DNA of 64,000 nt from Gossypium raimondii (taxonomy: Eukaryota; Streptophyta; Magnoliopsida; Malvales; Malvaceae): contig NC_068571.1 in assembly GCF_025698545.1 (NCBI RefSeq), forward strand, positions 44,301,733 through 44,365,732. The letters run 5' to 3'. The notes beneath the pieces were generated by a model. It searched no databases. It was not told where the DNA came from and was given only the letters and a program-made list of their open reading frames with translations. Position numbers and translations under genes: made by a program. Of the stretch, positions 10,614 to 23,772 are shown piece after piece (positions within the stretch are counted from its first letter, which is position 1; each line of letters starts with the position of its first letter).

Positions 10614-12840
10614 ATGAGTGACATTGTTACTGGCTCAAAGTCTCCTTTTAAGCAGGATATGTGTCCAAAAGAACCCCAGGACTTTGAAGATGATCGATAT
10701 TGTAGCCTATCTCATGATTTTTTCAAGATGGTAGGACAAGATGAGAAACAAATCCTACCTTACAAAGAGTCAGTAGCAATTGTGAGTTTGGGAGACAAAC
10801 AATAAAAGAAAGAGGTGAAGATCGGGACTTGCATCACTGCAGAGACAAAGTGAGACCTTATTGAGTTACTCCAAGAATTAAAAGATATCTTCATATGGTC
10901 GTATCAAGACATGCAAGGTCTAAGTAATGATATCGTGGTACACCGGCATCCTATAAGGGAAAGATATAAGTCGGTTCAACAGAAACTTTGAAGGATGAGG
11001 CCCGACATCCCGCTAAAAATAAAAGAAGAGGTCAAGAAACAATTCGATAATGGTTTCTTACAAGTAGTTAAATATTCAGAGTGGGTAGCTAATATAGTCC
11101 CCGTCCCTAAGAAAGATGGGAAAGTACGAATGTGTGTAGACTATAAGGATTTAAACAAAGTCAGCCCTAAAGACAATTTCTCATTCTCTCACATCGACTC
11201 CTTAGTAGACAACACGGCAGGTTACTCGTTGTTCTCCTTCATGGATGGCTTCTCCAGTTACAACCAGATAAAGATGCATCCTGAAGACATGGAAAAGACC
11301 AAGTTCGTAACCATGTGAGGAACATTTTACTATAAAGTGATGCCATTTAGACTAAAAAATGGGAGAGCGGCGTATCAAATAGCCATAGTAACTTTGTTTC
11401 ATGATATGATGCACAAAGAAATCGAGGTCTATGTCGATGATATGATTGCAAAATCTCGTACAAAAAAATAACATATACAAGTTCTGAGGAAATTGTTCTT
11501 GATGTTGAGGAAATTTCAGCTTAAGCTCAATCCAGCAAAATGTACCTTCGGGGCTAGGTTAGGAAAATTACTAGGATTTTTAGTTAGTGAAAAGGGGATC
11601 GAGATCGACTCAGACAAAGTCAAGGCTATACAGGAGTTGCCTCCACCGCGCACTTAAAAAGAGGTCCAGGGTTTCTTAGGAAGATTAAATTACATCTCCC
11701 AGTTCATTTCACAACTAACTGAAAAATGCGACCCCATATTTCGTCTCCTTAAGAAACACAATTCAGGCGAATGAGATATAGAGTGCCAGAAAACTTTTGA
11801 CAAGGTCAAAAACTACCTATCCAATGCTCCAGTACTGATGCCACCTAGTCTAGATAAGCCCCTGATACTGTACTTGGCAGTATTTGAGAATTCTATAGGA
11901 TACGTCCTGGGCCAACATGATGAGTCAGGAAGGAAAGAAAAAGTGATATACTACCTCAGTAAGAAGATCATTGAATGTGAGATAAGATACTCGCCGATTG
12001 AAAATTTGTGTTGCGCTTTAATCTGGACAACCCGAAGACTGAGACAATACATGTTGTACCACACAACTTGGCTCATCTCAAAAATAGGTCCTCTAAAATA
12101 CATGATGGAGTCGACTGCTCTGAATGGAAGGATGGCCCGACAACAAATTCTTCTTTTCGAATTTGATATAGTCTATGTGAACCACAAGGCAGTAAAAGGG
12201 AGTGCAATAGCATATTTTCTATCCAGTAAAGCTCTAGAAAATTACGAGCCTTTAAACTTTGATTTCCCAAATGAAGATCTAATGTATGTTGCGACTACTG
12301 AAGAATATGCTCAAGAAGGACATCCTTGTAAACTAAATTTTGACGGAGCTTCAAATGCTATGGGTAACTTAATCAGGGCAGTCCTAGTATCCCCAAACAA
12401 AGATCATTATCCCTTTACTAGTAAATTAGATTTTGATTGCACAAACAATATAGCAGAATACGAAGCATGCATCATGGATATCCGTGTAGACATAGAATGC
12501 AAGATCAAAGTATTGGAGGTATATGGGGATTCTGCATTAGTGATCTATCAACTCAAAGGTGAATGAGAGATAAGAGATTCCAAGTTGATCGAGTATAGAA
12601 GACTGATCCTAGAGTTAATTAAATAGTTTGATGACATCACCTTCTGCTACCTCCCGCGAGATGAAAATCAGATCGCTGACGCTCTGGCTACTTTAGCTTC
12701 TATTATCAAAGTGAACAAACAAGAGGATATAAAACCTATCCAGATGAGTATTTATGAGGCTCCGGTCTATTGTTACAATATCGTGGAAGAAGGAAAGGAT
12801 GGCCACCTTTGGTACCACGATATACTGTGATATGTGAAGA
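10614..12840 (+). pseudogene. Reverse transcriptase, RNase H and archaeal-type RNase H of element 2
   Basis: RT begins near 10995 (RPDIPLKIKEEVKKQF) with VPKKDGKVRMCVDYKDLNK and the catalytic YVDD at about 11430-11441. A TGA interrupts it after FVTM (11316-11318), with further stops. RNase H 1 (11838-12230) lacks the usual first catalytic Asp (LYLAVFENS where a DAS motif is expected). A second RNase H follows (about 12320-12560), with LNFDGASN, AEYEACI and VYGDSALV carrying D, E and D. A degenerate first RNase H with an intact archaeal-type second one is known for Tat elements. The frame then stops at 12564. Confidence 0.85.
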
Positions 12841-13990
12841 ATTGTGAATACCCCAATCAAGCAACTGAGAATGATAAAAGGACGTTAAGAAGACTGGCTA
12901 ATGACTATGTCTTAGATGGAGAGATCCTATACAAAAAAAGAAATGATCAAATACTATGAGATATGTAGACATTGTTGAGGCCAAAAAAATTTGGAAGAAG
13001 TCCATGAGGGCGTCTGTGGAACGCATGCTAATGGTTTTACAATGGTTAGACAAATCATGAGATTTGGATATTATTGGTCCACCATGGAAGGGAATTGCAT
13101 CAGTTATGCCAAGAGATGTCATAAGTGTCAAAGTTATGGAGACAAAATTCATGTGCCTTCTTCATCTCTTCATGTTATGACTTCTCCATGGTCTTTCTCT
13201 ATGTGGGGCATAGATTTCATTGGGTCGATCTCACCAAAAGCTTCCAACGAGCATCGATTAATCATTATGGTCATTGATTACTTCACCAAGTGGGTAGAAG
13301 CCGTTTTTATGTCAATGTCACAAAGATGACAATTAGCAAATTCTTAAAGAAGGAGATCATATGTAAGGATCATATCTGACAATGCATTGAATTTGAACAA
13401 CAGCACGATATCATAAACCTGCAGTCAATTCAAAATCAAACACCACAACTCATCACCATATCACCCAAAAATGAATGGTGCAGTTGAGGCAGTCGATAAG
13501 AATATTAAGAAAATCGTGTGGAAAATGACTAAGACTTATAAAGATTGGCATGAAAAGTTACCGTTTTCCCTCTACGCTTATTGAACGTCTGTTAAAACCT
13601 CCACCAGTGAAACACCTTTCTTATTAGTTTATGGAATACAGGCAGTTTTGCCCATTGAAGTTGAGATTCCTTCTCTCCGAGTTTTGTGAAAGTTGAAGTT
13701 AGATGAAGCAGAATGGATCCAATCTCGATATGATCAGCTAAACTTGATTGAAGAGAAGAGGTTGAAAGCTATCCGTCATGGTCAGATGATGCGAGCTTAT
13801 GACAAAAAGGTTCTACCTAGAGAATTCCATGATGGGGACCTGGTATTGAAAAAGATCCTTCCCATACAAAAGGACTTCAGAGGAAAGTGAATGTCAAACT
13901 GGGAAGGACCCTATGTGGTAAAGAAGGTCTTTTCTAGAGGAGCGCTAATTTTGATCGAGATGGATGGAAAAAAACATGCCTAATCCTGTG
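12841..13990 (+). pseudogene. Integrase of Tat element 2
   Basis: The H2C2 zinc finger is at about 13005-13135 (HEGVCGTHANGF ... CISYAKRCHKCQ). The core starts with MWGIDFIG (Asp near 13209), breaks after VEAVFMSMSQR at 13329, and resumes in other frames with IISDNALNLNNS and NGAVEAVDKN (D and E of the DDE triad). The C-terminal segment is clearest at 13693-13890 (KLDEAEWIQSRYDQLNLIEE ... GDLVLKKILPIQKDF). Stops and frameshifts prevent an intact enzyme. Confidence 0.82.
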
Positions 13991-14869
13991 AATTCAGATT
14001 CAGTCAAGAAATACTTCACCTAAAAAGAAAAAGGAGAAGCCAAGGCGAAAACTCAAAAACGGGCGTATTGAGACTAAAAGGGGTTTGAGATGAAATCCAT
14101 GGAAAGGGCAGCTCAGATTTAGATTGAAGATTGAACATGCGGTAGTCATATCCTTTCAAAAGAAGAAACGTTACATCTTGGGGATCAACAAAGTACTCTA
14201 GATCTCCTAAACACATATCAAGCTTAAAATGGTCCTCGAGAAGTTTGTGCAGAGAAGCTCATGCTATGATTTTTGGGGCACCTATCTTCATCTTACTCGT
14301 TTTATATTTTAACAACGTTTGCTATTTTGATTAATCTATTCATGTCAAGCTCTGCTCCCAATAAATTTCAATATTTTCCATTGTTATGATCTTTTCAAGC
14401 ATTTTTCATTGAAATAATGATTAATGGACTAATAATATTCAAGTAAAATGGTTTTTACATGTTGCTCTGAAACGTTTCTAAAAGGTACAAGGACCTGAAA
14501 CAGGACCGCTAGTTGGAACTGACCAAATCTAAGGGTTAAAAATAACAGGGAACGAATAGTTAAATTGTGATTACTTATTCAGGTTTTCTGTCAAAGATAC
14601 CAGATTTGAACAAGAAGGCAGGGTAACACGTCAGTGATGGAACCTTGACGAACAACGAGCAATGTTAACCTAAGTACTAAATAGGGAATCATTCTAAAAA
14701 AATGACATTCTGCATGCACGCTATTATCATTCATACATCTAGCTAGGAGCATTTGATTCATTTTAATCATAACATCCTAATCGCTTGGCATAAATAAAGG
14801 CCCATGAAATAGATTCTAAAGGTAATGTTCCAAAAAGCACGGTGTAACAGATCAATGAAACCAAATATC

Positions 14870-15420
14870 TTATCTCCTTGTAGTTACAATAGAGCAGATT
14901 GAAGCACCAATTTTATCTCCCTGAAGTTGCACTGGAGCAGATTAAAGCTACAATTCTTATCTCACTGAAGTTGTAGTGGAGCAGATTGAAGATAGCAAAT
15001 CTTATCTTCTTGAAGTTGCAATGGAGCAGATTGAAGATAGTGAATCTTATTTCCCTGAAGTTGCAGTGGAACAGATTAAAGCTAAGTTACAAACCTTATC
15101 TCCCTGAAGTTGCAGTGGAGCAAATTAAAGATAACGAATCTTATTTCCCTTAAGTTATAATTGAACAGATTAAAGCTACAAGTTACAAGTCTCACCTCTC
15201 TGAAGTTGCAGCGGAGTGAATTGAAATTAAATCCTATACATCTAAAGTTGCAGTAGGTCGGATTAAATCTACCATAGCGAATCTTATCTCCCTAAAGTGG
15301 TAGTGGAGCAGATTGAAGTTACAAGTCTCATCTCTCTGAAGTTGCAGCAGAGCAGATTGAAGCAACAAATCCTATACCTCTGAAGCTGCAGTGGGTTAGA
15401 ATGAAGAGCACCAAAAAGGT
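14870..15420 (+). repeat. Tandem repeats between pol and LTR of element 2
   Basis: Units of about 50-60 bp contain CTTATCTCCCTGAAGTTGCAG and GGAGCAGATTGAAG-type phrases (given here in part). They match 5141-5630 of element 1 in sequence and position. The sharp 100-bp array of element 1 is absent. Confidence 0.8.
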
Positions 15421-15512
15421 CGAGATTCGGCAAGACAAGACCAAACAAAATTGGTCTTCTTTAAGGTCTTTGCTCCATTCCAGTTACACGATAATGAGAA
15501 AAGAGGGGCAGC

Positions 15513-16287
15513 TGTAAAGACCCAATTTAGTCCGGCCCAAAACCAAAAATAAATAAATAATTATAATTATAATTATAATAAAAGAGCCCAAAGTCCAATG
15601 ATACAAAAAAAACCAAGGCCCAAATATACAAACCCTAACCCAATAACCCCGAAGCCCAAACTACCAGTTTTTTTATAACAGTTTATAAATGAGTTTTTTG
15701 AATTTTGTTTTACTTCAATAGGGCGCCAAAATGACACCGTTTCAAGGTGGTTCAAAAGGCCCCAAAATGACGTCGTTTTGGGGTTGACCCGAAACCCGAC
15801 CGGTTTTCCTAGCAGGATTCGCGCTTTTTTGTGACTAGGGTATAATTTTCACCCTAGTCCTTCCGCTTTTTAGGTAGTTTTCAATCCGGTCCTGTTTCTT
15901 TTTTCTTTTTTAATTTTTACCTTGTGATTTTGATTTTGTTTCGTTTCAGTCCCTCATGGAACGACACGTTTATAGGACTGGGAATAATTTTCCAGTTGGT
16001 CCTTCCTCCTTTTCGCGAATTTCATTTTGGTCCTTTACCTTGTTTTATTAGTTTTTTATTTACAATTCATCCCCCTAAATTTCATTTAAATTTTGATTTA
16101 GTCTTATGTTTACTTATTTATTTTATTACAGTTTAGGCACTTAATTTCATTTTAATTCTGATTTAATCCTTATTTATTTAATGTCAACCCTTTATAGATT
16201 ATTTATTTATTTACTATCTTATTACCCTTTTACATATTTAAAATTTATAATGTTTCTATTTCCTTTTGTTTGTGCATTTTTCTGATA

Positions 16288-16324
<37 letters not shown>

Positions 16325-17191
16325 TATTTTTTCTTTATCATTTAATTGTACGAATAGTAATTAATATGATTATTGCCATTGTTATTATTTGGTGTTTTAT
16401 TATATTGTTATCATTATAACATTCCTTTATTTATTATTTATTATTTTAAAATTCTACCCATATAGCTACTTCACATTACTTTATTATCATTATATCATAC
16501 ACTATATTTAAACATATTTTTCCATTTTCATACTATACCCGAATAAACTAAATATACACCATTTTAATTATTACATTTGTTCTTACTCGATGCACAAAAA
16601 AAAAAAATTTTAAAATTAAGGCAATGTTCCATATTTGGAGATTCGAGAAGTCGTGCTCTAACTTACGGGGTTCGACTCTCTCATTGACCCTAGATAACCA
16701 AACATCCCTTTTAAAACTAAAACACATGAGATTTAAATAGTAATTAAATAAAGAGCAAGCTTATTTTCGAGAATTCGAGATGTCGTGTCCTAACTTATAG
16801 GATATGACCTTTTTGTTTCCTCGAGATAAGAAGGCCTTTTACATACGTTTCGATTTATTCAAGTGATTTTAATTAAAAATAACGTTATATAAAGTGGGAT
16901 CATGTTTTTAAATTCTCTTCAAATTTTCTATTCTTGACACTAAGACATAGTGAAATCAACTAGATACCAATTTTGGGCGTCACGAGGGTGCTAATCCTTC
17001 CTCGTGCGCAATCGACTCCTGAACCCATTTCCTGAATTTTGTAGATAAAAAAATTGTTGTTTTAGTAAATCAAACTTTTTATTAAAACGATAAAATTACG
17101 AGGTGATCCGATCACACCTCATGAAAAGGATTAGTAGCGACACCCATTTTCGTTTTAAAAAATAAAAAGTCGATTTAAAAAAAATTCAACA
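15513..17191 (+). repeat. 3' LTR of Tat element 2
   Basis: It starts TGTAAAGACCC after AAAAGAGGGGCAGC and ends AATTCAACA, so it has TG...CA ends. It shares start, middle and end blocks with 5782-8394. It contains a (TTA)n run at about 16290-16325 and an A-run near 16600. It is 1679 bp, shorter than its relative through internal deletion. No gene is seen. Confidence 0.75.
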
Positions 17192-17639
17192 AACCGAACT
17201 ATGAACACCCCTAATTTAAATAATCTTTTATCTTGGGATAATTTTAACATCACTTTGTTTTTCATATTGACCTAATGAGTTTTTAGAAATTTATTGGTAA
17301 AGCTCAAAAATTAAACTCTAATTGATATGGAAGAGACTTCAACCTTACTATTAAGATAGAAATATTTGTATATTAGAGAGACATTTTAATCTAAGATTAG
17401 TTGCACTTCCAATTTTACTAATAGTATAACCTACAATAAACTTCTTTAGTGAGAGTAGCCTCACGAGGTAAGGAAGTAATGTTGTTTCAAAATTTATTCA
17501 CATTTGCTCAAATTTAGCATAATTATCATATTCAAATTTTGTTCAAAATTGATTCATATTTGAAAATGGTTTAATTTTTTTATGCAAGCTCATACTTTTA
17601 ATTTTGTTTTTAAAATTAATATACAGTAAATTTTAATAT
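17192..17639. other. AT-rich DNA without recognised gene
   Basis: Between the Tat LTR and the copia gag fragment. It may include the upstream part of the copia gag, but no translated stretch is convincing. Confidence 0.5.
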
Positions 17640-18500
17640 TTTCATTTATTACATTTTTGAATGATTTAGAGAACGTTGAGGTTCAGATTGACGATGAAGA
17701 TCAGACTATGTTATTATTGTACTCTTTACCCTTTTCATACAAGTCTTTCAGGGAGACCCTAATTTATGGCCAAGATAACCTCTCATTCGAGGATGTGAAG
17801 GGTCATCTATTGAGTAAAGACAAACTTGATAATGAGTTTGGTTCGAATAGCAAATCAGATAAGTAAGCCTCAATTTTGGTAGCATCAAGGAAGCGAGACA
17901 AGAGATGTCGCTATTGTAAGAAGTTAGGTCACGTTAAGGCAGATTGTTGCAAACTGCGAAATAAAAGGGCTGCTAAGAGCAACAAGGAAGATTTAACTGG
18001 TGCTAATTTAGCCAATGATAAGGGTGATCATATCTTGTTGATGTCAACGAGTGAAAGCTCTGAGCTTACGTTAGAGTGGATCCTAGATTCAGGGTGTTCT
18101 TTCCACATGTGTCCTAATAGGGACTAGTTCTCCACATACAATTTAGTTGAAGGTTGAGTTGTGTACATGGGGAATAGCTCACCCAGTAAAGTAACCAGTG
18201 CTAGTACTGTTCAGATCAGGATGCACGACGGGACAATCAAGACACTATCAGATATCAGGCATATGCCTAACTTAAAAGAAAAATCTCATCTCCTTATGAA
18301 ATTTAGACTTGAAAGGTTGTAAAGTTAACATCAAGTAAAGAAGCATTAAGGTGACCCATGGAGCTCTCATTTTGACGAAAGGTAAAAAGATTGGCAGTTT
18401 TTATGTTATAGAAGGATCAACAGTGACTAGTGAAACAGGACGCCCCTCGTCTATTAATGAGTCAAAGTTGACTCGTTTGAAGAGGAGACAACTTGGTCAT
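17640..18500 (+). pseudogene. Ty1/copia gag-protease remnant
   Basis: 17657-17866 encodes a UBN2-type copia Gag segment (LLYSLPFSYKSFRETLIYG). 17876-18127 has a CCHC zinc knuckle (CRYCKKLGHVKADC) followed by the aspartic-protease motif WILDSGCSFHMCPNRD. The Asp-Ser-Gly (DSG) form is typical of copia. Degraded protease/pre-integrase sequence follows to about 18500 (for example MHDGTIKTLSDIRHMPNL). Integrase, RT and RNase H are absent, so most of pol has been deleted before the LTR at about 18737. Confidence 0.82.
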
Positions 18501-18898
18501 AGGAGGGAAAATGTATTATCGTTCATATAACAGAGGTTCTTTTTTAAGTGCAGGTTTTAAAAAGATAGGGCACTGAGTTCGTGGAAATCAGACCCGAGTC
18601 AATTTTGATTTGACAGTGCATAAATCGAAGACTAGAAATCTTCCAACTTCTAAGCACAATTTCGACTCAGTTAATATCTTGCATTTCGAGATAAGCTCGT
18701 GGCGAGCTTTGGCAAAGGTATTGTGGAAATACGAGTCAATGTGGAGATTTGTAGAGTTATACCTCGCATTTTTCGGCTGTTCTTATCCCAATTAAACTTT
18801 GTTTTTAGTTTCCCACTTAAACTCTTATTAGTGTAGGTTATTTTAATATTAGTTTCTCAGATAAGCTCTAATTAGTGTAGGTTATTTTAATATTATTT

Positions 18899-20697
18899 GT
18901 AACACCTTAAACCCAGCCCAAACGAAAAGATAAGTTTAAAAAGTTACAATGTCTCACCAGACCAACTGTCATACTTAAAGCAAGTCATTCGCTATAGTTA
19001 AGTCGTAAACATTCAATATCCAAAACATAGTCAAACCCTAGAAGTTTTGAAATATGAATTCAAGTTATAGATTCACACATATATAAATATAGTAAGTCCT
19101 ATAGATGATCGAGTCCCCCCATCCATCGACCGTTTAATCTTGTGAGTTCCCTGAAATTCATACAAATAATTAGAGCGTTGCAGCATAGAGTGAAACATAA
19201 TTGAACTATACTACATATAAATGCTCGGATGATATTGAGTGTCCAAATACTATTCGGTATCATCATTCAAGTAACAACCTAAAGCAGATTCAGATACATA
19301 ATAGTCCAAAAATACAGCAGATCAGCTATAGACGCACATATAACACAAACACATCAGCAGATACATATATCATATTGATACAGATATAGATGCAAATTCT
19401 TTAGTCCAACCGCTACACACTCTCTCCCCCCCCACTTTACACACCAATAGGTATATTATACCCGTCCATCCCTATACACCTCATAATGTCGGTATGACGC
19501 GTTGCAGTGTTTATAGTCTCACTGCCATAATAACATAATATACGGGTGGTATGACCACTAATTCTGTACAGAACACTTCACTTCATAATCTCCCCACATG
19601 CAGTTTTGGAACAAGAATCACATATAGATGTAACACGGTTGCATAACACTCGCAGTAAATAAGTCATACAACTCAGTCAATTCAAACGACGGCTTACCCG
19701 CCTTGCACATCAATTACCACACTAACAGGGATTTAGAATTCAAGCTCACACGCCCATACGGCCTGGCACACGCCCGTATGTCTTGCCCATGTGACTCTTA
19801 CATCTCATTACCCATACACAGCCTCTCCCATGCCTGTGTGGTTTGCTCGTGTGTCCACAAATTCAGAGTTAGGGAGTTACACAGCCAGCACACACACCCG
19901 TGTGGCCACCTGTGTGTCGTCGACAGTCCCCGATTCTGGTGAAGAAAAATGCAGAAAAAGAGGGGTTTCGACACCCACCTGTTACCCGACGCTACAAAGG
20001 CACCAAATTGCGAATTCCAACCTAAAACAAGTTTCAAACATTCAATTCAAAAAAACTTTCACAAAATACTCAAGCAACAACAATTGAACTTCATCGAAAC
20101 TTTTGACTTGCTACACGAAATGGTGAAATATTACTTACCGCAGATTCCCGACACCCGTTCAGTTCCTAAGAAAACGATAGGCATTAGACATCTCTTGGAT
20201 CCCCCTTGAAACACACTAGAACAAGCAATGACACGATCTAACGAAACAATTTAAACGGAAGAATCAGACAACAAAAAGAAATGAATTAAGAAATTGTGAA
20301 CGGAAAAGAAAGAAAAAAAAAAGCAATTTAGGAAAAAATATGAAGAGGAACATTAGATGGAAGGACATTTAAATTTCAAATCAGTTTTTTCTGAATATGC
20401 AAAAAAAAAAATAAAAATTCTTCTTGAGTACACAGAGACTCAAACACGAAACCAAGGAATAGACAGATGCTTAACTAGTGAACCAACAAGCTCATTCTTA
20501 ATACAAATTGCACAGAACTAAATTTAGACAAGGAATCCTAAGCGAAGGGTTCAAGTCAAAAACTTAACAAAATTCCAAAAATTTAAGCAACTCAAACCTT
20601 AGATCTCAAGTAAGCAAACAGAGCACACAACCACAGAAGTAGACTCATTTTCGTCGACACAACTTAACAATAAAAACTCAAATTTTGGGGCGTTACA
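18899..20697 (-). mobile_element. Gypsy solo LTR with perfect TTATT target duplication
   Basis: It starts TGTAACACC and ends GGCGTTACA, with TTATT on both sides (18894-18898 and 20698-20702). No internal region or second LTR is present, so it is a solo LTR left by recombination. At 19735-19925 it has the CACACGG/CGTGTG-rich block also found in the two larger solo LTRs. The strand is a guess. No coding potential is supported. Confidence 0.88.
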
Positions 20698-20719
20698 TTA
20701 TTTGACCTACAAATTTAGC

Positions 20720-20729
20720 CTATAAATAG
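20720..20729 (+). promoter_or_regulatory. TATA box of the split copia LTR
   Basis: CTATAAATAG lies 23 bp after the right target duplication, on the plus strand like the gag-protease remnant. It is followed by T-rich sequence, as expected in an R/U5 region. The inserted solo LTR now separates it from any upstream U3 enhancers. Confidence 0.5.
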
Positions 20730-23249
20730 GTCATTTTTCCACCCTAGAAAGATAACTCATTACACATTTAGGTATTAGCTTTTACAAGCTTTTAGAGAAT
20801 ATTATTTTTACGTTTTGAGGGTTCTTGTTTCCGGTTTCGGGATTTTGTTTTATTTCTATCTTTTGTACTCTTTGTTTTTGTCGTTTTAGTGAAATTATTT
20901 TTACTCGTGGTTTTTTATTCTCTTTAGAGGGGTTTTTTCTTGTAAAATATTTGTGTCTGATCTTTTCAATTTCTTTGTTATTTTAGTTGTTCATTACTTA
21001 AATCAGGTTTATCTCTAACATGGTAAAATTACACTTTACCTCCTCAAATAATAAGATTTTAATTTAACCCTTTAAAAATTTTAAAACTATTAATTAATAC
21101 AATAATATAGTTACATTTTGAGTTTTATCAAAATTTATAACTTAATTTCGAACTATTTTAAAAAAAAAAATCAAGCTTTGTTGTACCAGAATTATTAATC
21201 TCTTGAACCAGAGCGTCTGACAAACACGTCTTTCTTTGTTACCCAACAAAACCACATACTTAAAATTATTCATAAGCAAAAATAGTCAATACTGGAGATG
21301 TGAAGTAAGAAGGAAGTAGAGAGCCTTGAATATTTTATTGTGTCTCAAATCCTTGAGAGTTGGAGTTCAAAATAAGCAATGGGTAGCCCGTGAACAAATA
21401 AGGTTTAAAAAAAGCCGACTTCTTTAGCAATGTTACAAAAGTTGAAATTGCAATTATGTATATGGTGGGGTCGATTAAATACATTATTGCATGAAATGGG
21501 TAGGATTCATTGTGAGGTACAATGCTAGTAAATCTCAAATGGTTTTGCATGTTCCTATCCTATTAAGGTTAGTTTACTCGTGCATGCTCATGTTCAACTC
21601 ATTTTTACCTCGGGCAGATCATTTTTTATTTAGAAAATGCATATATATTATTAAACCATTACAATGTACGAATACATGGAGAATCAAAATAATTCGAATA
21701 AAATCTACTCACAGGGACAAATATGAGGGAAGGCAGGAACTTTGGTTTTTCTTCAAATAGAAAAATTATTATTTAAGTTCCTATAAAATAATTAAATTAA
21801 AAATTAAGCGATGGAGTCTCATAAACAAATGACGAAATAATAAATTATTGCATTATAAAGTTATGTTTTGATCTCTCAAAATTTTATTATTTAATTTTGG
21901 CGTCCCTTAAAAAAGTTGATCGTTTACCTATTGGATAAAACTCATCTATATAAGTTACAAATGTATATGATGAGACTTGAACTTTTGCTTACAATGCCAA
22001 ACCTTAATTAGATTTAAAAGGTATTTTTTTATTGATAATTTTCCAATACACTTATCTTATTATAAATAAAAATAACCTTTTAAAGATTTTACCAAAAAAA
22101 AACTCAAATTGTTCACAAGATTGAAAAAATTAATAGAAAGAGTTGAAAATAAAATAGAAAAATCGGTTTATAATTTTGAAAACGTTTTAATATTTTTCAT
22201 GAAGTAAGATAAAAATACAAATTTAGTAATAGTAAGTGGGTGAGATGTGGAGGGACCAATATTTATCATTATCAAATCCTCACCCAAAGTACAAATATTT
22301 CTTTAATTGTCTTTTAACAACAAATTATTGGGAAATTAATAAGTGGATTAATTCTTTTTGTTAATTAATCCTTAGAAACTATGTCAAAAATGTGTTTTAG
22401 GAGAAGAAGAAGCTTCACAAAAGATTATACCAAATCTTTTGTTTGCTTTATATTATTTTGAAAATTATTTCACTCGCATGCTTAGCGGCGAAAGTAATGA
22501 TGATTTAACTTTTATTCACCACTACTATTATATAATGATAAGTTTGTATTAATTTTGTTGTCTCTTTGTATATATAATTAAGAAGAAATATATTTTAGAT
22601 AAGATCATACCTAATTGCCGCTGCTATTTCATTAATTAATATTCTTTTGTATATCCTCAGGTCCATTAGATTTAAAGCCAAAAATTAGGAAATGTCGTTG
22701 AAATTATGAAAACTATGCTTGCCATTAGGACAGCCAATTCTTTTTAAAGAAATGTATTTTTGCTTCTTCTTTTTTTGAGGGTTCAAACCGACTTATAATT
22801 ATTTTATTAATCATTTTCTTTTGGGTTTTTTTCCTTGATGTCCATAAATTAGTAGCATTGATTGAAGAACTTTTTTATTGAAATTCTATAAATTATTTGA
22901 TGACATGTCATTTAATTGGTTTAAAATAAAATACTTAATTGCATATTGGATTTCAATGCCTAACTTTTCATATATAGATAATTAGGTCGAACCATATTAT
23001 ATATTATTATTTTCATGCCAATGTTGGGATAATTTTATGCTTATTGTGTTAACATCACATTTAACATTTTAAAAAAACTAATTGAGTAATTGTTTACTTA
23101 ACTTTCCGGTGCTAATTTACTCTCAATATTTAGCTTTTGTGCAAGCAAAGCAAACTCGACAATGCTGATAAATTAAACCTTGGTTTAAGGTCTTATCTAA
23201 TCTAATAACATCATATGGAAGTTCCTACCTTTTGTTTAGAATGGGAAAA

Positions 23250-23252
<3 letters not shown>

Positions 23253-23297
<45 letters not shown>
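23253..23297. repeat. (AT)n microsatellite
   Basis: An uninterrupted AT dinucleotide run of about 45 bp. Confidence 0.95.
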
Positions 23298-23298
<1 letters not shown>

Positions 23299-23653
23299 CA
23301 TTGGATAAAGATGGGAGGCCAAAAGTGGAGTGAATGTATTTATATATATAAATACCAAATATTTTCTGATTTTATGTACGAGAAGAAATTCACTTATATT
23401 AATATAAAATTAAAATAATCTTACACATTTTAATAATTTTCTGAATCAATATACATTTCAATAATTCATAATGAATGCGAAGATTTTTGCATAAAAAGTA
23501 GCTAAACATTTTAAATTTACTCAAAACTTGACATGCATAATTAATATGAATAGAATATAAAATATAACAGTCCAATTGTTAAAATATTATTATATAAAAA
23601 ATATAAAATAACGTAAAAATACTTTAATTTTACATTAATATTAATAGATCCTC

Positions 23654-23708
23654 TCATATATATATATATATATATATTACTCGGTATGGACTCATATAAG
23701 CAACAAAA

Positions 23709-23739
<31 letters not shown>

Positions 23740-23772
23740 TACTCGGTATGGACTCATATAAGCAACCAAAAA
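23654..23772. repeat. Tandem duplication of an (AT)n tract plus unique 3' sequence
   Basis: Two adjacent units each consist of an (AT)n run followed by ATTACTCGGTATGGACTCAT and AAGCAAC(C)AAAAAT. The unit is about 57-62 bp and the copies differ mainly in AT-tract length. Confidence 0.9.

Larger units (their letters stand above)
8395..17191 (+). mobile_element. Degenerate Ty3/gypsy (Tat lineage) element 2
   Basis: From 8395 it reads in mid-gag, then protease-like, RT, RNase H, archaeal-type RNase H, integrase, tandem repeats, a purine-rich tract (about 15498-15508) and an LTR (15513-17191). The second RNase H domain after the first is the hallmark of the Tat lineage (Ogre, Retand and others). 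Numerous stops and frameshifts make it non-autonomous. The missing 5' LTR and gag N-terminus should lie left of the window, separated from this half by element 1. Confidence 0.82.
18737..21019 (+). repeat. Copia 3' LTR split by a gypsy solo LTR
   Basis: A candidate LTR starts TGTGGAGATTTG at 18737, is interrupted at 18898/20698, and resumes with TTATTTGACC. The second half has a TATA box (20720-20729) and ends CTAACA followed by TGGTA near 21019. Joined, it is about 480 bp, a usual size for copia. The left part has a 43-bp direct repeat (AGTGTAGGTTATTTTAATAT at 18831 and 18874). Boundaries are inferred from TG/CA ends and are less certain than the insertion that splits it. Confidence 0.5.
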
